15,212 nucleotides of DNA from assembly GCA_025057335.1 (NCBI GenBank), contig JANWXG010000036.1, positions 1 to 15,212 of the forward strand, written 5' to 3'. The stretch's first letter is position 1. The number at the start of each line of letters is the position of its first letter. Below are positions 1 through 5,626 of this stretch, one piece after another. Source of the stretch: a bacterium (GTDB taxonomy: Bacteria; Armatimonadota; HRBIN16). The position numbers were made by a program, and so were the translations under genes. Below the pieces are notes generated by a model. The model worked only from the letters and a program-made list of their open reading frames with translations, was not told where the DNA came from and searched no databases.

Positions 1-1365
1 GCCGAGCTGCAACGCCGGTCTCGAATCCCCCTGCTCATCGCCATCGACCAGGAGGGCGGCATGGTCAATCGCCTGCGTGCGCCGTTCCACGAGTTCCCTG
101 GCAACATGGCGCTGGGCGCCACGCGCCGCATCGATTACGCCTATCGGCAGGCACAGGCGCAGGCACGGGAGCTACTGGCGCTGGGAGTGAGCTGGAACTT
201 CGCGCCCGTCATGGACGTGAACAACAACCCCGACAACCCCATCATCGGCGTGCGCTCCTACGGCTCCGACCCGCAGCTGGTAGCCGAGATGGGCACTGCA
301 GCGATACGCGGCTATCAGGAGACGGGCTTGCTCGCCTGCGCCAAGCACTTCCCCGGACATGGCGATACGGCGGTAGACTCGCACCTTGCCCTGCCCGTTA
401 TTCCTGGTGACCGCCAGCGGCTCGAATCGGTTGAGCTGGTGCCGTTCCGCGCCGCCATCGCTGCAGGTGTCGGCTCCATCATGACCACGCATATTCTTTT
501 CCCCGCGTTAGACCCCCAGCGTCCCGCTACCCTCTCGCGCCCTATCCTCACAGGGTTGCTGCGCGAGGATCTCGGCTACGACGGCCTGATTATCACGGAC
601 TGCCTGGAGATGAAAGCCATCGCTGACACAGTGGGCACGGTGCGCGGCGCGGTCGAGGCGTTGAAGGCGGGAGCGGATATGGTGCTCATCGCGCACACGC
701 TGGAGGTGCAGCGTGCGGCAGCGCAGGCGATTCGCGAGGCGGTAGAGCGGGGCGAGCTGCCTGAGGAGCGTTTGAACGAGGCGGTCGCGCGCGTGCTGGC
801 GGTCAAAAGTCGGTTTTTGTCTGCCCTGCCCCCTGCCGAGGGGGAACCGTGGCTGGACCCTGCACACGACGCGCTGGAACAGGAGATCGCTCGCGCTAGC
901 ATTACCGTCGTGAAATCCGCCCCAAACGAGGGATACCGTCTGCGGCGAGGGGAGCGTCTCGTGCTCATTTCCGCGCACCACAGCCTGCAGAGACTAGCAG
1001 AGGAGATGCGTCGCTACCAGCCTGAGGTAAGAGTTGTGACACTGGAACCCGCCCTGCCTGAGGAGCAGATGCACGATGCTCTCGACGAGGCAACACGAGC
1101 AGACCGTTGCCTGGTGGCGACTGCGCCGCCCGAACCCTGGAGCGAGACGCCGATAGACCAGACGAAACAGGCAGAGCTGGTGCGGGCGTTACATCAGCGG
1201 TTAGGAGACCGCCTGGTTGTGGTGGCGCTGCGCGAGCCGTATGACCTGCGTGGCTTTCCTGAGGTGAGCAACTACCTATGCACCTACGGCTACCGCCCCT
1301 GCTCGTTGCAAGCGCTTGCAGAGGTGCTGTCCGGGCGATTGTCCCCTACTGGACGTATGCCCTAG
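1..1365 (+). CDS. nagZ: Beta-N-acetylhexosaminidase, glycoside hydrolase family 3 (NagZ-like), 5'-truncated
   Basis: GH3 enzymes of this type remove terminal N-acetylglucosamine from muropeptides during cell-wall recycling. The frame is open from base 1, so the true start lies outside the window. The first residues contain the family motif AIDQEGG...VNRL, which rules out the ATG at 61 as the start. Counting from base 1, KHFPGHGD is at about residues 115-122. The NagZ-type acid/base Asp-His dyad (DSH) is at 126-128, and the nucleophile Asp is at about 200 in IITDCLEMKAI. After roughly residue 280 a second alpha/beta domain follows, as in the two-domain Bacillus NagZ. The chain ends abruptly at SPTGRMP with two TAG codons in tandem, a few residues short of the usual GKLPV-type tail. 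It converges on deoC 52 nt away. Family assignment is firm; exact substrate is inferred. Confidence 0.9.
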   Translation, partial: AELQRRSRIPLLIAIDQEGGMVNRLRAPFHEFPGNMALGATRRIDYAYRQAQAQARELLALGVSWNFAPVMDVNNNPDNPIIGVRSYGSDPQLVAEMGTAAIRGYQETGLLACAKHFPGHGDTAVDSHLALPVIPGDRQRLESVELVPFRAAIAAGVGSIMTTHILFPALDPQRPATLSRPILTGLLREDLGYDGLIITDCLEMKAIADTVGTVRGAVEALKAGADMVLIAHTLEVQRAAAQAIREAVERGELPEERLNEAVARVLAVKSRFLSALPPAEGEPWLDPAHDALEQEIARASITVVKSAPNEGYRLRRGERLVLISAHHSLQRLAEEMRRYQPEVRVVTLEPALPEEQMHDALDEATRADRCLVATAPPEPWSETPIDQTKQAELVRALHQRLGDRLVVVALREPYDLRGFPEVSNYLCTYGYRPCSLQALAEVLSGRLSPTGRMP

Positions 1366-1367
1366 TA

Positions 1368-1385
1368 GGCGGAGGTTTCCTCGCC
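1368..1385. terminator. Weak hairpin between convergent genes
   Basis: GGC-(G)-GAGG, a TTT loop, then CCTC-GCC forms a 7-bp stem with one bulged G in the gap between the two convergent genes. There is no clear U-tract on either strand. A bidirectional termination or mRNA-end role is only a guess from position. Confidence 0.25.
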
Positions 1386-1417
1386 CTGTCTTCCTCACTC
1401 CCAGTGTCAGCGTTTTC

Positions 1418-2110
1418 TCAGGCAAGCGACAGCGCGAGCCGCTTTTTGCACTCTTCTAGTATCTCCACGGTGCGGGTTGCCCCGACGCGCGTGACCCCGA
1501 TAGCGCGCACCTCGAGCAGGGCATCTAGAGTACGGATGCCCCCAGCCGCTTTGACCTGCACATGAGGCGGGCAATGCTGACGCATCAGCCTTAGGTCTTC
1601 TATTGTCGCTCCTCCGGGGGCGAAGCCTGTGGAGGTCTTTACGAAGTCTGCTCCCACCTCTGCACAGATTTCACACAAGCGAATTTTGTGCTCCTCCTGC
1701 AGGTAGTAGTTCTCGAAGATGACCTTCACGATGCCGCCACGCTCGTGAGTGACTTCGACGACAGCGCGGATGTCATCGCGCACATACGCCCAGTCCCCGC
1801 TGAGCACCTTGCCGATGTTGACCACCATGTCGAGCTCGATCCCGCCGTCGTCCAGCGCTTGCCTTGCCTCAGCAACTTTGATGGCGGTGGTGTGCCCCCC
1901 ATGTGGGAAGCCAATGGTGGTACTGGGGAGGACGTCACTGCCCTCCAGCAGCTGGACACAGCGCTTCAGGTAATACGGCTTGATGCACACGCTGGCGACA
2001 TCGTATTCTCGAGCGATTCGGCAGCCCTGCTCTAACTCCTCATCGGTCAGCACGGGGTTGAGCAAAGAATGGTCAATCATCTTGGCGATGTCGCGATAGG
2101 TGTAATCCAT
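1418..2110 (-). CDS. deoC: Deoxyribose-phosphate aldolase
   Basis: DeoC splits 2-deoxy-D-ribose 5-phosphate into glyceraldehyde 3-phosphate and acetaldehyde in deoxynucleoside catabolism, in the cytoplasm. The 230-residue class I aldolase has the expected catalytic set: Asp94 in ELDMVVN, the Schiff-base Lys158 in VKTSTGF, and Lys187 in VKAAGGIRT. Length fits the short bacterial DeoC type. The frame stays open upstream, but the ATG at 2110 is chosen because the protein then begins MDYTYRDIAKMIDHSLL, as in the family. A GGGAGG ribosome site (2120-2125) lies 9 nt upstream, inside the end of the preceding gene. Only 2 nt separate it from that gene's stop, so the two are almost certainly co-transcribed and probably translationally coupled. 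Very secure. Confidence 0.95.
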   Translation of the reverse strand: MDYTYRDIAKMIDHSLLNPVLTDEELEQGCRIAREYDVASVCIKPYYLKRCVQLLEGSDVLPSTTIGFPHGGHTTAIKVAEARQALDDGGIELDMVVNIGKVLSGDWAYVRDDIRAVVEVTHERGGIVKVIFENYYLQEEHKIRLCEICAEVGADFVKTSTGFAPGGATIEDLRLMRQHCPPHVQVKAAGGIRTLDALLEVRAIGVTRVGATRTVEILEECKKRLALSLA

Positions 2111-2112
2111 TT

Positions 2113-3036
2113 TCAGTGTCCTCCCGGCATAAACTGCCTCAGGTAACGGGCGGACTGACGCAACGCCTGCTTGCGCATCTCTAGGCTTTTCTCGTAAGCG
2201 CGGTCTTCTACCTCGATACACACCGCTCCGTCGTAGCCGACGTCGCTTAATACAGAGAAGAACTTGCCCCAATCTACCTCGCCCAGCCCGGGCAGCTTGG
2301 GCGTGTGGTACTCCAGCGGTGTGGCGAGGATGCCTACTTCGTCTAGGCGATGCTTGTCCACGCGGGCATCTTTCGCGTGCACATGGAACAGCTTGTGGCG
2401 GAACTCCCGCAGTGGCTTCAGATAGTCCATCTGCTGCCACACGAAGTGCGAGGGGTCGAAGTTGAGCCCAAAGTGGTCGCTGGGGATTTCTTCAAACATC
2501 CTACGCCAGATAGCCGGGGAGATAGCCAGGTTTTTGCCGCCAGGCCACTCGTCACGGGTGAACAGCATCGGGCAGTTTTCGATACCGATGCGCACGCCCC
2601 GTTCCTCGGCGTAGGCAATCAGCGGTTTCCACACCTCGAGGAAGCGCGCCCAGTTCTCCTCGATGGAGCGCGTCCAATCACGCCCTACAAACGTGTTGAC
2701 CAACCCCACGCCCAATTCGGCAGAGGCATCGATCACCTTCTTCAGATGCTGTAGACAAGCGGTTGCCTCTTCGGGATTGGGCGAGAGCACGTTGGGATAG
2801 TAGCCCAGTCCGCTAATAGCGACCCCTGTCTGCTCGCTTAGCCGACGAATCTGCTCTGCTGCAGTTGCATCCAGGTTTGCCACGTCGATATGGGTGACCC
2901 CAGCATAGCGCCGTTCCGCCTTGCCGACGGGCCAGCACATTAGCTCCACGCAATCAAAGCCCTCCTCTGCTGCAAACTGCATCACCTCCTGCAGAGACAA
3001 GTCGGGCAAGATCGCGCTCACAAAGCCCAGTTTCAC
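2113..3036 (-). CDS. Sugar phosphate isomerase/epimerase, xylose-isomerase-like TIM barrel
   Basis: A 307-residue member of the AP-endonuclease-2/xylose-isomerase-like TIM-barrel family, whose members isomerise or epimerise sugars and related polyols using a divalent metal. Likely metal ligands are at the barrel strand ends: Glu153 (RIGIENCPM), Asp194 and His197 (LNFDPSHF), His218/His220 (KLFHVHAKD) and Glu275 (VCIEVEDRAY). The start is taken as GTG at 3036, because GAGGAGG (3044-3050) sits 7 nt upstream and the protein then begins (M)KLGFVSAILPDLS, as expected for strand beta-1. A GTG two codons earlier is too close to that site, and the longer open frame upstream lacks family similarity. 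It is the first gene of an operon with deoC, suggesting a role in feeding or processing a pentose or deoxy-sugar pool. The substrate cannot be read from sequence. Confidence 0.85.
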   Translation of the reverse strand: MKLGFVSAILPDLSLQEVMQFAAEEGFDCVELMCWPVGKAERRYAGVTHIDVANLDATAAEQIRRLSEQTGVAISGLGYYPNVLSPNPEEATACLQHLKKVIDASAELGVGLVNTFVGRDWTRSIEENWARFLEVWKPLIAYAEERGVRIGIENCPMLFTRDEWPGGKNLAISPAIWRRMFEEIPSDHFGLNFDPSHFVWQQMDYLKPLREFRHKLFHVHAKDARVDKHRLDEVGILATPLEYHTPKLPGLGEVDWGKFFSVLSDVGYDGAVCIEVEDRAYEKSLEMRKQALRQSARYLRQFMPGGH

Positions 3037-3043
3037 GTGCACA

Positions 3044-3050
3044 CCTCCTC
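3044..3050 (-). promoter_or_regulatory. Ribosome binding site deciding a GTG start
   Basis: GAGGAGG on the minus strand, 7 nt before the GTG at 3036. It selects this start over the much longer in-frame extension that runs back into the divergent methyltransferase gene. Confidence 0.8.
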
Positions 3051-3123
3051 TCCCCAGTCTACTCCTTGGTTCTGTGCAGTGCACGGGGTTCCCTGCTGTG
3101 CAGCGCCCCTCGCGCTTAGCGAT

Positions 3124-3138
3124 AGTGTACGGTATACT
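3124..3138 (+). promoter_or_regulatory. Possible -10 box (TATACT) inside an imperfect dyad
   Basis: TATACT (3133-3138) resembles a -10 box and ends 8 nt before the methyltransferase ATG at 3147. It is the right half of an inverted repeat, AGTGTAC-G-GTATACT, with one mismatch in 7 positions. No convincing -35 lies 16-18 bp upstream. The dyad could be an operator or chance. Confidence 0.4.
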
Positions 3139-3146
3139 GTTAGGCG

Positions 3147-4088
3147 ATGGGATTGCCCGAGCTTTTTTTGCAGCGACTGTCGCATCTCCTCCCCCCGGAG
3201 CGATACGACGAGTGTGTGCGCGCCTTCCATGAGCCGCCAGCAGTGGGCGCACGAGTGAACACGCTGTTGGCGGAACGGGAGGCGGTGTTCTGCGGCTTAC
3301 GCGAGACGGGATTCTCGTTGCATCCTGTGCCCTGGTATACCGATGCCTTTTGGCTGCCCCCTGAGCAGCGCGAGGCGTTACTCGCGTCAGAGTGGGTACA
3401 GCGTGCGCTGGTGTACGTGCAAAACCTCTCCAGCATGATTCCCCCCTTGGTGCTAGCGCCACAGGCGGGCGAGCAGGTGTTGGACCTGTGTGCAGCGCCT
3501 GGCGGTAAGACGCTGTTACTTGCAGCGCTGATGCAAGGCTCAGGGGAGATCGTTGCTGTAGAGGCGGTACGCGCTCGCTTTTTCAAGCTGCGTGAGAACC
3601 TGCTGCGACACGGCGCAGGCTGGGTACAGACGGTGCAGGCGGAGGGAGAATGGGTCTGGAAACGCTGGGGCGGGCGATTTGACGCCGTGTTGTTGGACGC
3701 CCCTTGCTCTAGCGAGGGGCGGTTCCGCGCCGACGACCCCGCTACCTTTCGCTACTGGAGCCTCAAGAAGATTGCTGACATGACGCGCAAGCAGAAGTCG
3801 CTTCTTTACTCCGCCGTCCGATGCCTGAAGCCAGGCGGACGGTTGGTGTACTGCACCTGCACCTTCGCTCCGGAAGAAAACGAGGGAGTCATAGCGCATG
3901 CGCTGAAGAAGTTTGGAGAGGCGATAGAGGTGTTGCCGCTTCCGTTGGAGGTCGACGAGGGGATAGTTCCCGCGCTGAGCGAGTGGGAAGGGCGCCCTTT
4001 CCCTGAAGCTGTATGCCATGCGCGGCGGATACTGCCCTCGCCTCAGCGGGAAGGGTTCTTCCTGTGTTTGATACGGAAGAGGGAGTAG
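3147..4088 (+). CDS. RNA (cytosine-5) methyltransferase, NOL1/NOP2/Sun family (RsmF/RsmB-like)
   Basis: Transfers a methyl group from S-adenosylmethionine to C5 of cytosine in rRNA or tRNA. The N-terminus (LPELFLQRLSHLLPPE, then PPAVGARVNTL) matches the RsmF/Trm4 type. Motif I DLCAAPGGKT is at residues 113-122. Motif IV DAPCSSEG has the release Cys187, and motif VI YCTCTFAPEENE has the catalytic Cys238. At 313 residues it contains the catalytic core but not the long C-terminal extension of E. coli RsmF, so it resembles short archaeal/bacterial Trm4-like forms. The ATG at 3147 cannot be moved upstream because an in-frame TAG lies at 3141-3143. There is no Shine-Dalgarno site, while a -10-like TATACT lies just upstream, so the mRNA may be leaderless. 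Family very secure; target RNA unknown. Confidence 0.9.
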   Translation: MGLPELFLQRLSHLLPPERYDECVRAFHEPPAVGARVNTLLAEREAVFCGLRETGFSLHPVPWYTDAFWLPPEQREALLASEWVQRALVYVQNLSSMIPPLVLAPQAGEQVLDLCAAPGGKTLLLAALMQGSGEIVAVEAVRARFFKLRENLLRHGAGWVQTVQAEGEWVWKRWGGRFDAVLLDAPCSSEGRFRADDPATFRYWSLKKIADMTRKQKSLLYSAVRCLKPGGRLVYCTCTFAPEENEGVIAHALKKFGEAIEVLPLPLEVDEGIVPALSEWEGRPFPEAVCHARRILPSPQREGFFLCLIRKRE

Positions 4089-4164
4089 ATGCGAAGCGCA
4101 CCGAAGTACACACTACGAGCAGAAAGCTGGTAGCAAGGCGCGTCAGCGCTTTCGCAAAGCGTGG

Positions 4165-4190
4165 AGGGCGAGGCTCCTGCCGAGCCGTCG
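4165..4190 (+). repeat. Repeat unit A, copy 1
   Basis: 26-bp unit beginning AGGGCGAGGCTC and ending GAGCCGTCG; identical to copy 3. It contains the small inverted repeat GGCTC-CTGCC-GAGCC (4172-4186). Confidence 0.85.
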
Positions 4191-4193
4191 CCC

Positions 4194-4265
4194 TGTCATA
4201 CTGAGCGCAAGCGAAGCATCCCTGCCCATCGCTCAGCGAGACCCTTCGCTCCGCTCAGGGTGACA
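4194..4265 (+). repeat. Repeat unit B, copy 1 (palindromic)
   Basis: 72-bp imperfect palindrome. The left arm TGTCATACTGAGCGCAAGCG pairs with the right arm ending CGCTCAGGGTGACA. It differs from copy 2 at 7 positions. Confidence 0.85.
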
Positions 4266-4274
4266 AGAGGCTGC

Positions 4275-4300
4275 AGGGCGAGGCTCCCGCCGAGCCGTCG
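4275..4300 (+). repeat. Repeat unit A, copy 2
   Basis: One substitution (T to C in the loop) relative to copies 1 and 3; exactly 110 bp after copy 1. Confidence 0.85.
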
Positions 4301-4303
4301 GGG

Positions 4304-4341
4304 TGTCATGTAGAACTGAAGGCGAAGAGGAGCGCTGTCCC
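4304..4341 (+). repeat. Partial unit B (B')
   Basis: Begins TGTCATG 3 bp after unit A, as the other B copies do, and contains CTGAAGGCGAAG, a decayed version of the left arm. It is interrupted by the start of complete copy 2, consistent with a broken B followed by re-duplication. Confidence 0.5.
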
Positions 4342-4413
4342 TGTCATGCTGAGCAGGAGCGAAGCATCCCTGCCTATCGCTGAGCGAGACCCTTCGCTCC
4401 GCTCAGGGCGACA
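4342..4413 (+). repeat. Repeat unit B, copy 2 (palindromic)
   Basis: 72 bp, about 90% identical to copy 1. Left arm TGTCATGCTGAGCAGGAGCG; right arm ends CGCTCAGGGCGACA. Confidence 0.85.
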
Positions 4414-4422
4414 AGAGGCTGC

Positions 4423-4448
4423 AGGGCGAGGCTCCTGCCGAGCCGTCG
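4423..4448 (+). repeat. Repeat unit A, copy 3
   Basis: Identical to copy 1 over all 26 bases and preceded by the same 9-bp linker as copy 2. Confidence 0.85.
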
Positions 4449-4451
4449 CCT

Positions 4452-4518
4452 TGTCATGCTGAGCAGGGGCGAGGCGTCTCTGCATACCTTCAGACCAAGA
4501 TTCTTCGCTCAGAATGAC
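4452..4518 (+). repeat. Repeat unit B, copy 3 (diverged)
   Basis: Starts TGTCATGCTGAGCAGGGGCG like copy 2. Its centre is different, and it ends TTCTTCGCTCAGAATGAC, still able to pair with the left arm. It is the most diverged edge copy. Confidence 0.7.
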
Positions 4519-4636
4519 GAGAAAGCGCCCAAACGACAGGCGGACAGTAGGGCGATGCCTCAGCCGAGCCATTTATCGGCAAACCTCGCCCCCTCCTGCG
4601 TGTGGGGAAACGGTCAGGACGCACTGGAGGTAGCCA

Positions 4637-5626
4637 ATGACACCACGCGAAGTGATACAGCGCAACTTGGAACGCAACCACCCGCCGCGAATCGGTATGG
4701 ACTTCGACGGCGGGAGGATGAACGACTTCTGCTTCGCCAGCATCGCGCCCTCGTCGCGGTGGCAGCAGCAACGCTGGATAGAAGGGGATGTAGAGTATTT
4801 TACTGATGAGTGGGGTAACGTCTGGTACCGCTCGGTGTATGGCGGTCAGCGGGGCGAGGTGTTCCAGCCCGCGCTGGACGACTGGGCGAAGCTGCAGGAT
4901 TACGAGCTGCCCGATATGGATAACCCCCAGCGCTACGAGAGCGTGCGCCAGCTGTTCGCTGTGGAGCAGGAACGCTATCGTGTAGGCTATCTGCCCGGCT
5001 TCCCCTTTGCGATTTGTCGCTACCTCCGCAAGATGGAGAACTATTTCGCCGACCTAGTGTTAGAACGCGAGCACGTCGACACGCTGCACGAGCGCGTCAC
5101 TGCGTTGTTGGAGCGGATGATTATGCTATATGCGCAGGCTGGTGCCGACGCGGTCATGTTCGCAGAGGACTGGGGAGTGCAAGACCGCCTGCTCATTCAC
5201 CCCTCGATGTGGCGCGAGATTTTCAAGCCCCTGTTCGCGCGGCTGTGTCGCGTTGCGCAGCAACAGGGCGTGAAGGTGATTATGCACTCCTGCGGATACG
5301 TATGGGATATACTGGATGACCTAGCGGAGGTCGGTATCTGCTGTATGCAGTTTGACCAGCCCGGGCTCCACGGTCTGGAGCGGCTCGCGGCGAAGCTACG
5401 CGAATTGAGAATGTGCCTGTACTCGCCCGTAGATATCCAGCGCGTGCTACCAACGGGAGACCGCGAGCGTATCGAGAAAGAGGCGCATCGGATGGTGGAG
5501 CTGTTTCACGGCGGTTTCATCGCCAAGAACTACCCTGATTTGCGGGGTATCGGTGTGCAGCCTGAGTGGGACGAGTGGGCATATCAGGTGTTTCTGAGCT
5601 ATGCGCGGGAAAGGAGCGTGGAGTGA
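4637..5626 (+). CDS. Uroporphyrinogen decarboxylase-like (URO-D/MtaA-type fold) protein
   Basis: 329 residues of the URO-D superfamily. This covers HemE and the zinc-dependent methyltransferases that move methyl groups from corrinoid proteins (MtaA/MtbA). Visible hallmarks are DEWGNVWYR near 57-65, a central AGADAVMFAEDWGVQDRLLIHP, and HSC at 217-219, the His-x-Cys half of the MtaA-type zinc site. HemE's N-terminal substrate signature is absent, so haem synthesis is unlikely. This lineage-expanded subgroup often occurs near carbohydrate genes, but its reaction is not known to me. Start: GGAGG (4626-4630) lies 6 nt before the ATG. The next gene, a permease, starts inside its last 26 nt, implying translational coupling. 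Fold secure, function open. Confidence 0.8.
   Translation: MTPREVIQRNLERNHPPRIGMDFDGGRMNDFCFASIAPSSRWQQQRWIEGDVEYFTDEWGNVWYRSVYGGQRGEVFQPALDDWAKLQDYELPDMDNPQRYESVRQLFAVEQERYRVGYLPGFPFAICRYLRKMENYFADLVLEREHVDTLHERVTALLERMIMLYAQAGADAVMFAEDWGVQDRLLIHPSMWREIFKPLFARLCRVAQQQGVKVIMHSCGYVWDILDDLAEVGICCMQFDQPGLHGLERLAAKLRELRMCLYSPVDIQRVLPTGDRERIEKEAHRMVELFHGGFIAKNYPDLRGIGVQPEWDEWAYQVFLSYARERSVE

Larger units (their letters stand above)
4165..4518. repeat. Tandem array of a 110-bp composite repeat (units A and B)
   Basis: The array is A1-B1-A2-(B')-B2-A3-B3. Unit A is 26 bp and unit B is a 72-bp imperfect palindrome. A and B are always separated by 3 bp. B is followed by the same 9-bp linker AGAGGCTGC in both complete units (4266-4274 and 4414-4422). 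A1 to A2 is 110 bp; A2 to A3 is 148 bp, the extra 38 bp being a partial left arm of B (4304-4341). The preserved linkers mean the A+B composite was duplicated as one block, not by independent insertions. B resembles the dispersed TGTCAT...CTGAGCG...ATGACA palindromes common in many bacterial genomes. Confidence 0.85.
4089..4636. other. 548-bp non-coding gap dominated by repeats
   Basis: No credible gene is visible here. Open frames crossing the gap translate the repeat units, giving RPERSEGSRSA-like peptides, which I regard as spurious. A perfect 6-bp hairpin CGCTTT-CGC-AAAGCG (4147-4161) follows the methyltransferase gene but lacks a U-tract. Bases 4165-4518 are the composite repeat array. 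Bases 4519-4625 look unstructured, and 4626-4636 is the ribosome site of the next gene. Confidence 0.75.

Noticed and set aside
2111..2440. Long N-terminal extension of DeoC
   Set aside because: It is a shadow of the isomerase coding region in another frame. The family N-terminus begins at 2110 with a suitable ribosome site.
3037..3462. N-terminal extension of the sugar isomerase
   Set aside because: The frame stays open upstream but runs antisense to the methyltransferase. The Arg/Pro/Thr-rich extension has no family similarity, and the GTG at 3036 has its own good ribosome site.
4165..4518. Possible CRISPR array
   Set aside because: Only three A units with unequal spacing, and the 'spacers' are copies of one palindromic element rather than unique sequences. 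No cas genes are in the window.
4306..4572. Minus-strand open frame of 88 residues across the repeat array
   Set aside because: Its sequence (VILSEESWSEG, RPERSEGSRSA, LSMT) is just unit B translated. Such peptides recur wherever this palindrome occurs; there is no ribosome site or codon pattern of a gene.
4456..4806. Plus-strand open frame of 116 residues entering the UroD-like gene
   Set aside because: It begins in repeat copy B3 and overlaps the well-supported gene at 4637 in another frame.
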